Assembly (NCBI GenBank): GCA_945865175.1
Contig: CAMBDA010000028.1
Coordinates: forward strand, 1-45,811
Length of the DNA stretch: 45,811 nt
DNA from: an uncultured Prevotellaceae bacterium
Lineage (GTDB): Bacteria; Bacteroidota; Bacteroidia; Bacteroidales; Bacteroidaceae
Direction of reading: 5' to 3'
A program made the translations under genes and the position numbers. This document shows, in pieces, positions 8,937 to 17,379 of the stretch; within the stretch, counting starts at the first letter, position 1; every line of letters begins with the position of its first letter. The notes beneath the pieces are model-generated. The model was given only the letters and a program-made list of their open reading frames with translations, was not told the origin of the DNA and did no database searches.

Positions 8937-11900
8937 ATGAAGAAGTTTTACTTTCTTGTCATGCTCGTGCTGAGTAGCCTCACGCTCTCGGCACAGGAAG
9001 AAGGAGGTTTCGACATTTCGCTCTACGACTACCTCCTTCCGGGCACGGAACTGATTACCGATGCCTGGCAATTGAGCAGCAACGCCAGTGATGAGCAGGA
9101 GGGCCTGCACATCGAGTACCTGATCGATGGCGACATCAACACCTTCTGGCACTCCGACTGGCACGGCAAGGTGCCCAAGCCCCACTACATCACAGTGGAG
9201 CTGGCCGAGCCCACCGAGGGCTATGTGGCTCTGGTGACAGGCCGCCGCACCAGCAGCACAACCTGCCAGTACACCAATCTCATCGTGAAGACCAGTACCG
9301 ACGGCGTGACCTACACCGAGGGCGAGCTTTACGACATGCCTTACCATGCTGTGGGCGAGTACGTGGTGTCGCTTCCCTTCTATCTTCCCGAGGGAACCAA
9401 GTATGTGCGTGTGCAGTTCTATGACAACAACACACAGCCTCATACGGATGCTGGCGCCTGCTTCCACATGGCAGAGTTGCAGATTTATGGCGTGGACGGC
9501 GCGTATGCCAACGAGAAGGCCATCGAGCAGCTGCTGCTCGACTATGACGCCTATCTCACCGACCCCGAAAACACCCATTTCAACATGGGCGAGGGCTTCG
9601 GACAGTACAACAACTATGAGGCCGAGAAGCTCTTCCTCGAAGGCCTGCAGAAGGCCATGGATGTGCTGGAGGCCGGAACGGCCGGCTCCATGACCATCGA
9701 CGAGGTGCAGGCCATCGTGAGCCAGGTGAAGGACAACTATGCCGCTGTGCTGGCATCCGAAGTGCTCTTCAGCCTCACCGACGGCTACTACCGCCTGGTG
9801 GCCAACATGGAGTACCGTGTGGAGACCGAAACGGGCGACGTGGACATCGACGGCAATCCTGTGGTCAAGTCCGAGCCTGTGACCAAGGCTCTCTATGGCG
9901 CACTCGACGACAAGCTCTACTGGGGCACCAAGAATGACAAGGACTGCCGCTTCCTGTGGCGTCTCAACCAGAAGGAGGGTGGCGTGCAGATGATCAACGT
10001 GGCCCTGGGCGAACAGCTTGCCAGCTATGACAGCTTCAGCGCCGAGGCAGACACCCTGATGGGCTTCGACTATGCAGGTACGGAAAACGGCCACGATGTG
10101 GTGTACATCCGCTTTGCCAGCGCAGCACGCGACCTGGCCGGCACCACCAGCGTCTACATCCATCAGATGGGCCACAAGCAGGGTCTGGGCGAGAGCAGCC
10201 TCACTTGCGGCTGGCAGGCCACATGGAACAAGACCAATGGCGACAAGGGCACTTCCGAGTGGTACCTGGAACCCGTGAGCGAAGAGGAGGCCCAGGAACT
10301 GATTGCTGCCTTTGAACTGGTGAAGAACCACGACCTGATGGTAATGGACTATGAACAGAAGGTGGCTCAGGCCGAGGCAGCCATCGAGACCGCCCAGGAC
10401 CTCAACGATGCCTATGACATCGTGGCCGACCAGCCCTATTTCACCAGTGCCGACCAGTTCACCTCGCTGTGGACCGAGGTAAAAGAGGGTTCTGTGGATA
10501 ACTTGTTTGATGGTGATTCCAACACGTTCTGGCACAGCAACTGGTCTGACGATAGCAAGAGTGCGGGCGGAAAGCCTCACATCCACTCGTTCGAGCTTTC
10601 TTTTGCTGAGCCTATCTCCGGCATGGTGAAGATGTACATGCAGCGCCGCAACATCGGTAACGACCATCCCACGGAATTCAGCGTGTATGGCACCAACGAC
10701 GATGCCAAACTGTCCGACCCCAACGACGCAGGCTGGGACCTGGTGTGCAAGGCTGTGAAAACTCCCTGGTGGAGCGGACAGGCCGATGTATATTCTCAGG
10801 CCTTCAACATTGCACAGCCCTACAAGCACCTGCGTTTCTACCTGGAAAATGCAGCGGGTGGAACTGGCATGAACGGTTTCTTCCACATGGCTGCCCTGCA
10901 GCTCTATCCTGCCGTGAAGACCCATGACACCCAGTTCGACAAGATGGGCGAGGTGGCTACCACACTGGCAGCCCTGGTGGCAGAGTCGAAGACCTTCAAC
11001 CATGCCGACCTCACTGTCGACCAGTATCAGGCCTTTGTGGCTGCCCTGGACGCCTTCCTGGGCATGATGGCCGACCCCGCCGTGCTGCGCAATGCCATCA
11101 GCAACAACCAGAAGGCAGCCGACATCATGGTTGAGGGCACACAGCCCGGCTACTGGAGCGACATGAGCGCAAAGCAGGGACTGCAGGATGCCATTGACAA
11201 GGCCAATGCCTATCTGAATGGTGGCGTATACGTGAAGGAGGAACTGGAGGCCTTGGCCGCAGAGGTGGCTGCTGCAGCTGCCAACGTGAAGAAGAGCGCC
11301 AACCCCATCCGCACCGACAAGTGGTACCGCATCCACTTCACCACTGCCGAGGACTATGAGACATACGGATGGAGCACAGCCCAGTCTGGTCCGGCTGTAG
11401 AGGGCGGCCCCAGCCTGATTGGCCGGTACATGGCTCCCGGTGTCTGGGTTGAAGGCGGAGAAGGCAGCGAAAGCCGCATCGACTACCTGGCCCAGGATGT
11501 AGTAACCGAGGGCACCCAACTGTATGTCTACGATGCCGATGTGCTCGACCTGGATGATCCCAATAACCAGTATAGCTTCGTGGCCCTGTCCGACAGCACA
11601 TTCGCCATCCGTCATCGTGCCACAGGCCTCTATCTGCAGCGCAACCGCGTGAACAACTTCTTGACCGTGTCCCTGAGCACCACACCTGTGGAGGCTGAGC
11701 CCAATGTGCTCGGCTATGGCCAGTTCTCGTTCCGCCTGCAGGACCTCGACGGCGTGAGCTGGGAAAAGAACTACTTCAACTTCTGGCGCGATCATCAGGT
11801 GCTCCAGACATGGACGGGCGAAGGTGCCGGCGGCAACTGCTCGTTCTGCATCGAAGAGGCCGGCGACATCCTGGGCGACGAGGATGCACCCGTATATCAG

Positions 11901-12512
11901 AAGACGGTGGTTCCCGCACAGTACTATGGCTTCTGCTTCCCCACCAGCGTGCGTGTGGACGGTGGTTCGCTCTACACCCTGGCCGGAACGTTTGCCGATG
12001 AGGAAGGCACACAGTATGTAGCGCTCAGCGAGACTGAGGAGGTGGAGGCAGGCGTGCCCTTCGTATATGTCATCAGCGAAGGTGGCGAATACAATGCCGA
12101 AGCCACTACGACCGATGCCTTCTATCTGGGCAACGAACTGGCGCGTGAGCCCGGCGAACTGAACGGCATGAAGGGAGCCTACTACCTCACCTTCATCACC
12201 ACCGACCATGTCGTGTTTGCAGAGAACAAGGCCAAGGTGCTCACAAGCACCAATGCCTATGTGGAGCCCAACCAGGGCTACATCGTCTATGGAGCCAATC
12301 CCATCGAGGAGGACGGCGAGTATGACGTGGCTGTAGCTATCGACGGCAAGGTGGCCGACGGCATCCAGAACACGCTGGCCGAAATCAGCAAGGGCGGCAA
12401 TGTGTACACCCTCGGTGGCCAGCTGGCAGGCAAGGTTTCTTCGCTGAAGGAAGTGAAGCGCCTGGGCCGCGGCACCTACATTGTAAACGGCGTAAAGGTG
12501 CTGGTTCGCTGA
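8937..12512 (+). CDS. Large secreted protein with two discoidin (F5/8 type C, CBM32-like) domains
   Basis: The 1191-aa product has a signal peptide (MKKFYFLVMLVLSSLTLSAQ) and two similar discoidin-type domains, about residues 40-190 (YLIDGDINTFWHSDWHG) and 505-660 (NLFDGDSNTFWHSNWSD); the shared DGDxNTFWHSxW is the classic CBM32 opening. Between and after them are helical, FIVAR-like linkers (ENLFL/EALAAEVAAAAANVKK type), then a beta-rich region with YLQRNRVNNFLTVS. It ends in VYTLGGQLAG...GTYIVNGVKVLVR, the Bacteroidales C-terminal tail. No catalytic domain is recognisable, so it probably binds glycan at the cell surface. It follows GH97 by 53 nt and closes the operon at a strong terminator. 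The family of the whole protein is not one I recognise. Confidence 0.8.
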   Translation: MKKFYFLVMLVLSSLTLSAQEEGGFDISLYDYLLPGTELITDAWQLSSNASDEQEGLHIEYLIDGDINTFWHSDWHGKVPKPHYITVELAEPTEGYVALVTGRRTSSTTCQYTNLIVKTSTDGVTYTEGELYDMPYHAVGEYVVSLPFYLPEGTKYVRVQFYDNNTQPHTDAGACFHMAELQIYGVDGAYANEKAIEQLLLDYDAYLTDPENTHFNMGEGFGQYNNYEAEKLFLEGLQKAMDVLEAGTAGSMTIDEVQAIVSQVKDNYAAVLASEVLFSLTDGYYRLVANMEYRVETETGDVDIDGNPVVKSEPVTKALYGALDDKLYWGTKNDKDCRFLWRLNQKEGGVQMINVALGEQLASYDSFSAEADTLMGFDYAGTENGHDVVYIRFASAARDLAGTTSVYIHQMGHKQGLGESSLTCGWQATWNKTNGDKGTSEWYLEPVSEEEAQELIAAFELVKNHDLMVMDYEQKVAQAEAAIETAQDLNDAYDIVADQPYFTSADQFTSLWTEVKEGSVDNLFDGDSNTFWHSNWSDDSKSAGGKPHIHSFELSFAEPISGMVKMYMQRRNIGNDHPTEFSVYGTNDDAKLSDPNDAGWDLVCKAVKTPWWSGQADVYSQAFNIAQPYKHLRFYLENAAGGTGMNGFFHMAALQLYPAVKTHDTQFDKMGEVATTLAALVAESKTFNHADLTVDQYQAFVAALDAFLGMMADPAVLRNAISNNQKAADIMVEGTQPGYWSDMSAKQGLQDAIDKANAYLNGGVYVKEELEALAAEVAAAAANVKKSANPIRTDKWYRIHFTTAEDYETYGWSTAQSGPAVEGGPSLIGRYMAPGVWVEGGEGSESRIDYLAQDVVTEGTQLYVYDADVLDLDDPNNQYSFVALSDSTFAIRHRATGLYLQRNRVNNFLTVSLSTTPVEAEPNVLGYGQFSFRLQDLDGVSWEKNYFNFWRDHQVLQTWTGEGAGGNCSFCIEEAGDILGDEDAPVYQKTVVPAQYYGFCFPTSVRVDGGSLYTLAGTFADEEGTQYVALSETEEVEAGVPFVYVISEGGEYNAEATTTDAFYLGNELAREPGELNGMKGAYYLTFITTDHVVFAENKAKVLTSTNAYVEPNQGYIVYGANPIEEDGEYDVAVAIDGKVADGIQNTLAEISKGGNVYTLGGQLAGKVSSLKEVKRLGRGTYIVNGVKVLVR

Positions 12513-12544
12513 TGCGGACATCTGTCTGACAAGATGAAATAAGG

Positions 12545-12576
12545 AGAGGGCGTGCCTGTGACGACACGCCCTCTTT
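12545..12576 (+). terminator. Intrinsic terminator after the discoidin-domain gene
   Basis: AGAGGGCGTG (12545-12554) pairs perfectly with CACGCCCTCT (12565-12574) across a 10-nt loop and is followed by TT. The 10-bp GC-rich stem lies 32 nt after the stop codon and only 35 nt before the next ATG, so the GH2 gene probably has its own promoter or is expressed by read-through. Confidence 0.75.
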
Positions 12577-12610
12577 AGGTAAATAATTGTATTTAAAGCT
12601 TAGTTTTAAA

Positions 12611-14473
12611 ATGAGAAAAGTGTTATCAACAATGTTGTTGTGCCTGGTGGCAGTCGCAGCATGGGCTCTGCCCAGGGCCGAGTACCCGCGTCCCCAGTTT
12701 GAACGCCAGGACTGGGTGAACCTGAATGGCGAATGGAGCTACACCTTCGACTTCGTGGGCTCCGGCATGGAAAAGAAACTCCATGAGAGCCGTGGCTTCG
12801 ATGGCAGGATTACTGTCCCCTTCTGCCCCGAGAGCAAACTCTCTGGCGTGCAGTATACCGACTTTATCAACAACATCTGGTACCAGCGCCAGATTCAGAT
12901 GCCTTCTGAATGGGCCGGACGCAATGTGATGCTCCACTTCGGAGCCGTGTATTACAATGCAGCTGTCTATGTCGATGGCAAGCTGGCCGGCCGCCATTTC
13001 GGCGGAAGCACTTCCTTTGCCATCGATGTCACCCGCTTCGTGGCCGACGGCAAGCCCCACTCCCTGGTGGTGCACGCCTACAGCGACACTCGCACGGGCA
13101 AGCAGCCTGCCGGCAAGCAGAACATGCGCAAGGACCAGTTCGAATGTATGTACACCCGCTGCACGGGCATCTGGCAGACCGTGTGGATGGAACCGGTGGA
13201 CAAGGCAGCGTTGCTGCGCACCCAGGTCATTACCGACATCGACCAGAAGCAGGTGGTGGTGAAGCCCACCTTCTACAGCGAAACGGCCGCCCAGTTTACC
13301 GTGACCCTGAAGGACGGCAAGAAGGTGGTGGCCACCAAGAGCGTGACTGCCCAGAATAATTCCGTGGTGGTGCTGCCCGTCAAGAACCCCAAGCTGTGGA
13401 GCCCCGAAAGCCCTTTCCTCTACGACCTGACGTATGAGGTGAAGGATGCCCAGGGCCGTGTACTTGATGCGGTGTCTTCCTACGTGGGCATGCGCAAGAT
13501 TCATGTGGAGGGCAACAAGGTGTACCTCAACAACGAGCCGTTCTATCAGCGCCTGGTGCTCGACCAGGGCTATTACCCCGACGGCATCTGGACGGCTCCC
13601 TCCGATGAGGCACTCCGCCATGACATCGAACTGTCCATGCAGGCAGGCTTCAACGGTGCCCGCCTCCACCAGAAGGTCTTCGAGGAGCGTTTCCACTACT
13701 GGGCCGACAAACTGGGCTACATCACATGGGGCGAGGCTCCCTCTTGGGGCATGGATGCCAACGACCCCGAGGTGGCCCGCAACTTCATGACCGAATGGAG
13801 CGAGGAAATCGTGCGCGACAGGAACCATCCTTCTATTGTCACCTGGACACCCATGAACGAGGAGTGGTGGCCCGACAGGGTGCAGTTCCCCCGTTTTGTG
13901 AGCGATGTGTACGACCTCACCAAGATGCTCGACCCCACACGTCCCGTGTGTGACGTGAGCGGTGGTGTGCACATCAAGACCGACATCTGGACCACTCACA
14001 ACTATGAGCAGGACCCCAAGAAGTTGAAGGACATCATTTACAATGGCGAGCGCTGGTTCCAGACACCCAACGAATACCCTGGCCTGGCACGCAGGAACAC
14101 GGGTTTCAATCGCGACCAGGACAACGAGGTGTACGACTTCCCCACCTACACCGAGGCCACAAAACCCTATCTTCTGGACGAGTTTGGCGGCATCAAGTGG
14201 GTGAAGGGCCAGGACAAGGCCACTGGCAACACGGGTGCTTCGTGGGGCTATGGCGAGCCGCCCCATTCGCTGGAGGAGTTCTACACACGACTGGAAGGCC
14301 AGGTGGACGCGCTTATGGAAATCTCCGACAATGTGTGGGGTTACTGCTACACCCAGCTTACCGACGTGGAGCAGGAGCAGAACGGCATTTACTTCTACGA
14401 CCGCAGCTCCAAGTTCGACATGAAGCGCATTCATGCCATCTTCAGCAAACGTCCCCAGAGCAGCAGGCAGTAG
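12611..14473 (+). CDS. Glycoside hydrolase family 2 (beta-galactosidase/glucuronidase type)
   Basis: The 620-aa exported enzyme begins with a signal peptide (MRKVLSTMLLCLVAVAAWA) and shows the GH2 order: sugar-binding jelly roll (about 25-200, with WYQRQIQMP and LHFGAVYYNAAVYVDG), immunoglobulin-like sandwich (about 200-300), and TIM barrel. The acid/base is Glu417 in TWTPMNEEWW and the likely nucleophile is Glu524 in PYLLDEFGG. Substrate specificity cannot be read from sequence. An in-frame ATG at 12587 exists, but it sits immediately behind the terminator stem; 12611 begins the signal peptide. Ending at residue 620, it is a short GH2 without extra C-terminal domains. It probably works with the GH97 enzyme just upstream on a common glycan. 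Confidence 0.9.
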   Translation: MRKVLSTMLLCLVAVAAWALPRAEYPRPQFERQDWVNLNGEWSYTFDFVGSGMEKKLHESRGFDGRITVPFCPESKLSGVQYTDFINNIWYQRQIQMPSEWAGRNVMLHFGAVYYNAAVYVDGKLAGRHFGGSTSFAIDVTRFVADGKPHSLVVHAYSDTRTGKQPAGKQNMRKDQFECMYTRCTGIWQTVWMEPVDKAALLRTQVITDIDQKQVVVKPTFYSETAAQFTVTLKDGKKVVATKSVTAQNNSVVVLPVKNPKLWSPESPFLYDLTYEVKDAQGRVLDAVSSYVGMRKIHVEGNKVYLNNEPFYQRLVLDQGYYPDGIWTAPSDEALRHDIELSMQAGFNGARLHQKVFEERFHYWADKLGYITWGEAPSWGMDANDPEVARNFMTEWSEEIVRDRNHPSIVTWTPMNEEWWPDRVQFPRFVSDVYDLTKMLDPTRPVCDVSGGVHIKTDIWTTHNYEQDPKKLKDIIYNGERWFQTPNEYPGLARRNTGFNRDQDNEVYDFPTYTEATKPYLLDEFGGIKWVKGQDKATGNTGASWGYGEPPHSLEEFYTRLEGQVDALMEISDNVWGYCYTQLTDVEQEQNGIYFYDRSSKFDMKRIHAIFSKRPQSSRQ

Positions 14474-14501
14474 GTGCGCTTGCACTGCTTGAAAAATATA
14501 G

Positions 14502-14537
14502 CCCCCCTTCGGAGCCAGGCTTCGAAGGGGGGATTTG
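14502..14537 (+). terminator. Intrinsic terminator after the GH2 gene
   Basis: CCCCCCTTCG (14502-14511) pairs with CGAAGGGGGG (14523-14532) across an 11-nt loop, followed by ATTTGTTG. It lies 28 nt after the GH2 stop and faces the small peptide gene on the other strand. Confidence 0.8.
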
Positions 14538-14568
14538 TTGTCAGTTAATCATTCATTTTTGGAAGGAT

Positions 14569-14667
14569 TCAGGCTTTGTTGGCCCGGCGTGAAATGCCGG
14601 AGTTGAAGTAGTCCTGCACTACATACAATGTCACTACGGACATGATTATCATAGTTAATGCTGTCAT
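14569..14667 (-). CDS. Small 32-aa single-span membrane peptide
   Basis: An ATG at 14667 opens a 32-codon frame beginning MTALTMIIMSVVTLYVV, followed by QDYFNSG and a basic tail ISRRANKA. The first 17 residues form one hydrophobic span and the end is positively charged, as in many bacterial small membrane peptides. A strong Shine-Dalgarno (AAAGGAG at about 14674-14680) sits 7-8 nt before the start, which is unusual in Bacteroidetes and supports translation. A TAACTTTG promoter element lies about 115 nt upstream, and the leader between folds into a stem. I recognise no named family. It is too short for most gene callers. Possible roles are a regulator or accessory subunit of a membrane complex, or a toxin-like peptide; none can be chosen from sequence. 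Confidence 0.65.
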   Translation of the reverse strand: MTALTMIIMSVVTLYVVQDYFNSGISRRANKA

Positions 14668-14712
14668 AATGTTCTCCTTTCTTTTTCGTTAAACAATCTT
14701 TTACCTTACTGA

Positions 14713-14743
14713 CTAATGCCCTGTGGTAATCCACGCTTGGATA
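14713..14743 (-). promoter_or_regulatory. Structured leader of the small membrane peptide gene
   Basis: On the minus strand the leader contains GCCCT...AGGGC closing an inner hairpin ATCCA-AGCG-TGGAT. The two stacked stems sit between the promoter and the Shine-Dalgarno of the 32-aa gene. Such a fold could regulate translation or mRNA stability; no known riboswitch class is recognised. Confidence 0.4.
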
Positions 14744-14782
14744 AGGGCGTTTCTTTTGTTATCCTTTTTTCTTATGACGCTG

Positions 14783-14815
14783 CAAAGTTACAGCTATTTG
14801 CACTGTATGGGCAAG
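14783..14815 (-). promoter_or_regulatory. Promoter for the small membrane peptide gene
   Basis: The minus strand reads TAACTTTG at 14790-14783, matching TAnnTTTG. A partial -33 element (CTTG at 14815-14812) stands 21 nt upstream. Predicted transcription starts near 14776. Confidence 0.6.
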
Positions 14816-14916
14816 TTTTTGTGGCAAAAATCGTCTTTTGGGGTGGGTTTTATTGACAAATATCAAGAGGGCTCTGTTTCCGGCTCCTTTTTTTTCGAAA
14901 GAATATGGCCTGAAAA

Positions 14917-14948
14917 TTTGACAGTTTCGCCTTAAATGACTACCTTTG
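14917..14948 (+). promoter_or_regulatory. Consensus promoter for the SGNH hydrolase gene
   Basis: TTTG at 14917-14920, a 20-nt spacer, and TACCTTTG at 14941-14948 match the Bacteroidetes consensus exactly. Because transcription would start near 14955, the ATG at 14936 cannot be used and the start at 14981 is preferred. Confidence 0.85.
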
Positions 14949-14980
14949 TCTGTCGAAATACCTTAAAAAGCCTTTTTTAT

Positions 14981-15688
14981 ATGAAGAAGAACAATACAAT
15001 GAAGATTCTGCTGGTGGCCGGGTTTGCCATGCTGTCCTTGCCCACCTGCGCACAGAAGCATCATGAGTTTGCCAATTACAAGCGCTATGCCGAGAAGAAC
15101 CTCATGCTGGGAAAACCCGCCAAGGGCGAGAAGCGTGTGGTGCTGTTTGGCAATTCCATCACGGACGGATGGCCGTCGGCGCGTCCCGAGTTTTTTCGCG
15201 ACAACAACCTGATAGGCCGGGGCATCAGCGGACAGACCAGCTATCAGTTCCTGCTGCGTTTCAGAGAGGACGTCATCAATCTGGGTGCCCGTATCGTGGT
15301 CATCAACTATGGCACCAATGACATTGCAGAGAACACAGGCCCCTACGATGAGGACATCACCTTCGGCAATATAAAATCGATGGTCGACATCGCGCGGGCC
15401 AATAAGGTGAAGGTGATTCTGGCCTCTTGCCTGCCGGCCGGCGGATTCGGCTGGCGTCCGTCCATCAAGGACTCCATGGCAAAGATTCGCAGCCTGAATG
15501 CGCGTGTACAGGCGTATGCCAAGGCCGAGAAGATTCCCTATGTCGACTATTTCAGTGCCATGGTTTCGGCCGATGGCAAGGAGTTGCGTCCCGACTATGC
15601 CAATGACAGGCCGGGAGTGCACCCCAATGTCCAGGGCTATGCCGTGATGGAACAGCTGCTCCTGCCCGTCATCCGGAAACTGCGCTGA
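14981..15688 (+). CDS. SGNH/GDSL-family hydrolase (esterase/lipase type), exported
   Basis: The 235-aa product has a signal peptide (MKILLVAGFAMLSLPTCAQ) and the four SGNH blocks: VVLFGNSITDGW (nucleophile Ser59), GRGISGQTS (block II Gly), INYGTNDIAE (block III GTND), and DRPGVHPN (block V Asp and His). Family members remove acyl groups; in Bacteroidetes sugar loci they are often acetyl-esterases acting on decorated polysaccharides, and this position after GH97/GH2 fits that, but the substrate is inferred. ATG 14981 (MKKNNTMK) is chosen from the promoter; 14999 is also possible. A conserved-looking SGNH esterase alone in its transcript is likely. Confidence 0.9.
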   Translation: MKKNNTMKILLVAGFAMLSLPTCAQKHHEFANYKRYAEKNLMLGKPAKGEKRVVLFGNSITDGWPSARPEFFRDNNLIGRGISGQTSYQFLLRFREDVINLGARIVVINYGTNDIAENTGPYDEDITFGNIKSMVDIARANKVKVILASCLPAGGFGWRPSIKDSMAKIRSLNARVQAYAKAEKIPYVDYFSAMVSADGKELRPDYANDRPGVHPNVQGYAVMEQLLLPVIRKLR

Positions 15689-15740
15689 AACGGCAACTGA
15701 CAAAAACCTCTAAAATCTCGCGCGCGTATAATTAATAATG

Positions 15741-15777
15741 GTTAAGCCGTTTGTTCCCCTCAGAAAAAACGGCTAAC
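15741..15777. other. Inverted repeat between the SGNH hydrolase and manC
   Basis: AGCCGTTT and AAACGGCT form an 8-bp stem, extended by GTT/AAC past a one-base bulge. There is no T-run after it, so it is a weak terminator candidate; an operator or mRNA 5' structure is equally possible. Confidence 0.35.
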
Positions 15778-15829
15778 TTAGCGTCGCGAACAGGACATTT
15801 GGTATTAACTTCAATGCTTAGCCGCAAAT

Positions 15830-16897
15830 ATGGAAAACAATCATAACTATTGTCTGATTCTGGCCGGCGGAAATGGTAGCCGCCTGTGGCCAGTGAGCCG
15901 TTCCACACGCCCCAAGCAGTTCATGGACTTGCTGGGTACGGGACGCACAATGCTGCAGCAAACCTTCGACCGCGTGGCGCGTTTCATCCGCCCCGACCAT
16001 ATCTATGTGTCCACTAATGTGGAGTATCTGCCCCTGGTGTACGAACAGCTGCCCATGGTGGACGACCTGCACATCCTGGAAGAACCCGTGCGCAGGGGCA
16101 CGCTGGCGTCCACAGCCTGGGGCACGGTGGTGATAGCCAAAGAAGACCCGGAGGCCAGAGTGCTGGTGACGCCTGCCGACCAGCTGATAGTGGACGAGAC
16201 GGCCTTTGCCGAGGACATGCTCAATGCGCTCCGTTTCGTGGGTCGGCATGACATGCTGGTGACCACGGGCGTGCGTCCCACCCGCCCCGACACGGGCTAT
16301 GGCTACATTCAGCTGGACAATCCTGTGGAGGGGTGCCGCGACATGTACCGTGTGACCTCGTTCACCGAGAAGCCTTCCATCGAATTTGCACGCATTTTTA
16401 TGGAAGAGGGAGATTTCCTCTGGAACACGGGCTTGCTGTGTTTCAGTGTGCGGGTGATGCTGGACAACCTGTACATGCTGGTGCCCGAGTATCAGCTGGA
16501 AATACCTCGCATGATGGCCGAGGCCGAGTGTGGTGACCCCAAGCTGGTGCCCGAATTCTTCAGTTCGCTCCCCAACCTGAACGTGGATGTGAGCATTCTG
16601 GAGCGAAGCGACAACGTGTGTGTGCTGGCCGGACATTTCGGCTGGGCCGATGTGGGAACTTGGCAGGGCCTCTATTGCGATGCACCTGCCGATGAGAACG
16701 GCAATGTGCTGCTCAACACCAAAGCCTACCTCTATGAGTGTGCCAACAATATCATACGCCTTCCCTCCGGACGTACGGCCGTGGTGAAAGGCCTCACCGA
16801 CTATGTGGTGGCCGAGGAGGGCGAGATACTGATGATAACGCCCCGGAGCGATGCAGCTGCCATGCGGCGGATGCACACCGACACCAAGTTTGGATAA
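15830..16897 (+). CDS. manC: Mannose-1-phosphate guanylyltransferase
   Basis: This cytoplasmic enzyme makes GDP-mannose from mannose-1-phosphate and GTP for capsule, glycoprotein and fucose-nucleotide synthesis. The 355-aa product has the nucleotidyltransferase signature LAGGNGSRLWPVSRSTRPKQ near the N-terminus, VTPADQLI for metal binding, FTEKPS, and WNTGLLCFS. It ends at the length of the single-domain type, without the C-terminal phosphomannose-isomerase cupin of bifunctional ManC/AlgA proteins. The ATG at 15830 directly precedes the family start. It is convergent with the greA-HIT pair, from which a 15-bp perfect hairpin separates it. No other GDP-sugar genes are adjacent. Confidence 0.92.
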   Translation: MENNHNYCLILAGGNGSRLWPVSRSTRPKQFMDLLGTGRTMLQQTFDRVARFIRPDHIYVSTNVEYLPLVYEQLPMVDDLHILEEPVRRGTLASTAWGTVVIAKEDPEARVLVTPADQLIVDETAFAEDMLNALRFVGRHDMLVTTGVRPTRPDTGYGYIQLDNPVEGCRDMYRVTSFTEKPSIEFARIFMEEGDFLWNTGLLCFSVRVMLDNLYMLVPEYQLEIPRMMAEAECGDPKLVPEFFSSLPNLNVDVSILERSDNVCVLAGHFGWADVGTWQGLYCDAPADENGNVLLNTKAYLYECANNIIRLPSGRTAVVKGLTDYVVAEEGEILMITPRSDAAAMRRMHTDTKFG

Positions 16898-16910
16898 GGA
16901 TGAATGAATA

Positions 16911-16958
16911 CAAGAAACCGATGGTCTCACATGGAGGAACCATCGGTTTCTTGATTGG
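16911..16958. terminator. Bidirectional terminator between manC and the HIT gene
   Basis: CAAGAAACCGATGGT (16911-16925) pairs perfectly over 15 bp with ACCATCGGTTTCTTG (16939-16953); the loop is 13 nt. It lies between two convergent stop codons, and both flanks can supply U-rich ends, so it can serve both transcripts. Confidence 0.85.
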
Positions 16959-16964
16959 TTTTGA

Positions 16965-17354
16965 CTAGAACTGTGCCCTGATGGAGGCGGCAATGGCCTC
17001 AAATTCTTCGGGCGTGAGTTTCAGATGGGGATTGCTGAAGCGGATGTCGTCCTCGCTCTGCATGGGCACGAGGTGGATGTGGGCATGGGGCACTTCCAGG
17101 CCGATTACGCACTGACCCACCTTCTTGCAGGGAATGGCCTTCCGGATGGCCAGCGCCACTTTCTTGGCAAACACCTGCATGCCTGCTAGTTCCTCGTCGT
17201 CGAGGTCGAAGATGTAGTCCACTTCGTGTTTGGGTACTACCAGCGTGTGTCCCTTCTGCAGGGGGCTGATGTCGAGGAAGGCAAAGTACCTGTCGTCTTC
17301 TGCAATCTTGTAGCAGGGAATGTCGCCTGCAATGATTTTGCTGAATATTGTCAT
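16965..17354 (-). CDS. HIT family nucleotide hydrolase
   Basis: The 129-aa protein is a histidine-triad hydrolase, a family that cleaves nucleoside phosphoramidates and related nucleotides. It shows the N-terminal MTIFSKIIAGDIPCYKIAED, the middle strand HTLVVPKHEVDYIFDLDDEE, and the catalytic HAHIHLVP triad. The length is typical of bacterial HinT-like proteins with a slightly extended acidic C-terminus. It lies 25 nt after greA on the same strand, an arrangement seen in other Bacteroidetes, and probably shares the greA promoter. The physiological substrate is unknown. Confidence 0.93.
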   Translation of the reverse strand: MTIFSKIIAGDIPCYKIAEDDRYFAFLDISPLQKGHTLVVPKHEVDYIFDLDDEELAGMQVFAKKVALAIRKAIPCKKVGQCVIGLEVPHAHIHLVPMQSEDDIRFSNPHLKLTPEEFEAIAASIRAQF

Positions 17355-17379
17355 GACAGAATGTAATGAAGGGTTGCTG

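Noticed and set aside
8892..12521. A 1209-codon open frame on the minus strand opposite the discoidin-domain gene
   Set aside because: It is a GC-skew shadow: low complexity rich in His/Val/Gly, no family resemblance, and the plus strand encodes a clear signal peptide and CBM32 motifs.
12626..14485. A 619-codon minus-strand frame opposite the GH2 gene
   Set aside because: The GH2 frame on the plus strand has both catalytic glutamates and a signal peptide; the opposite frame has no motif.
14723..14935. A 70-codon plus-strand frame before the SGNH gene
   Set aside because: It spans the promoter of the minus-strand peptide gene and the promoter of the SGNH gene and has no RBS.
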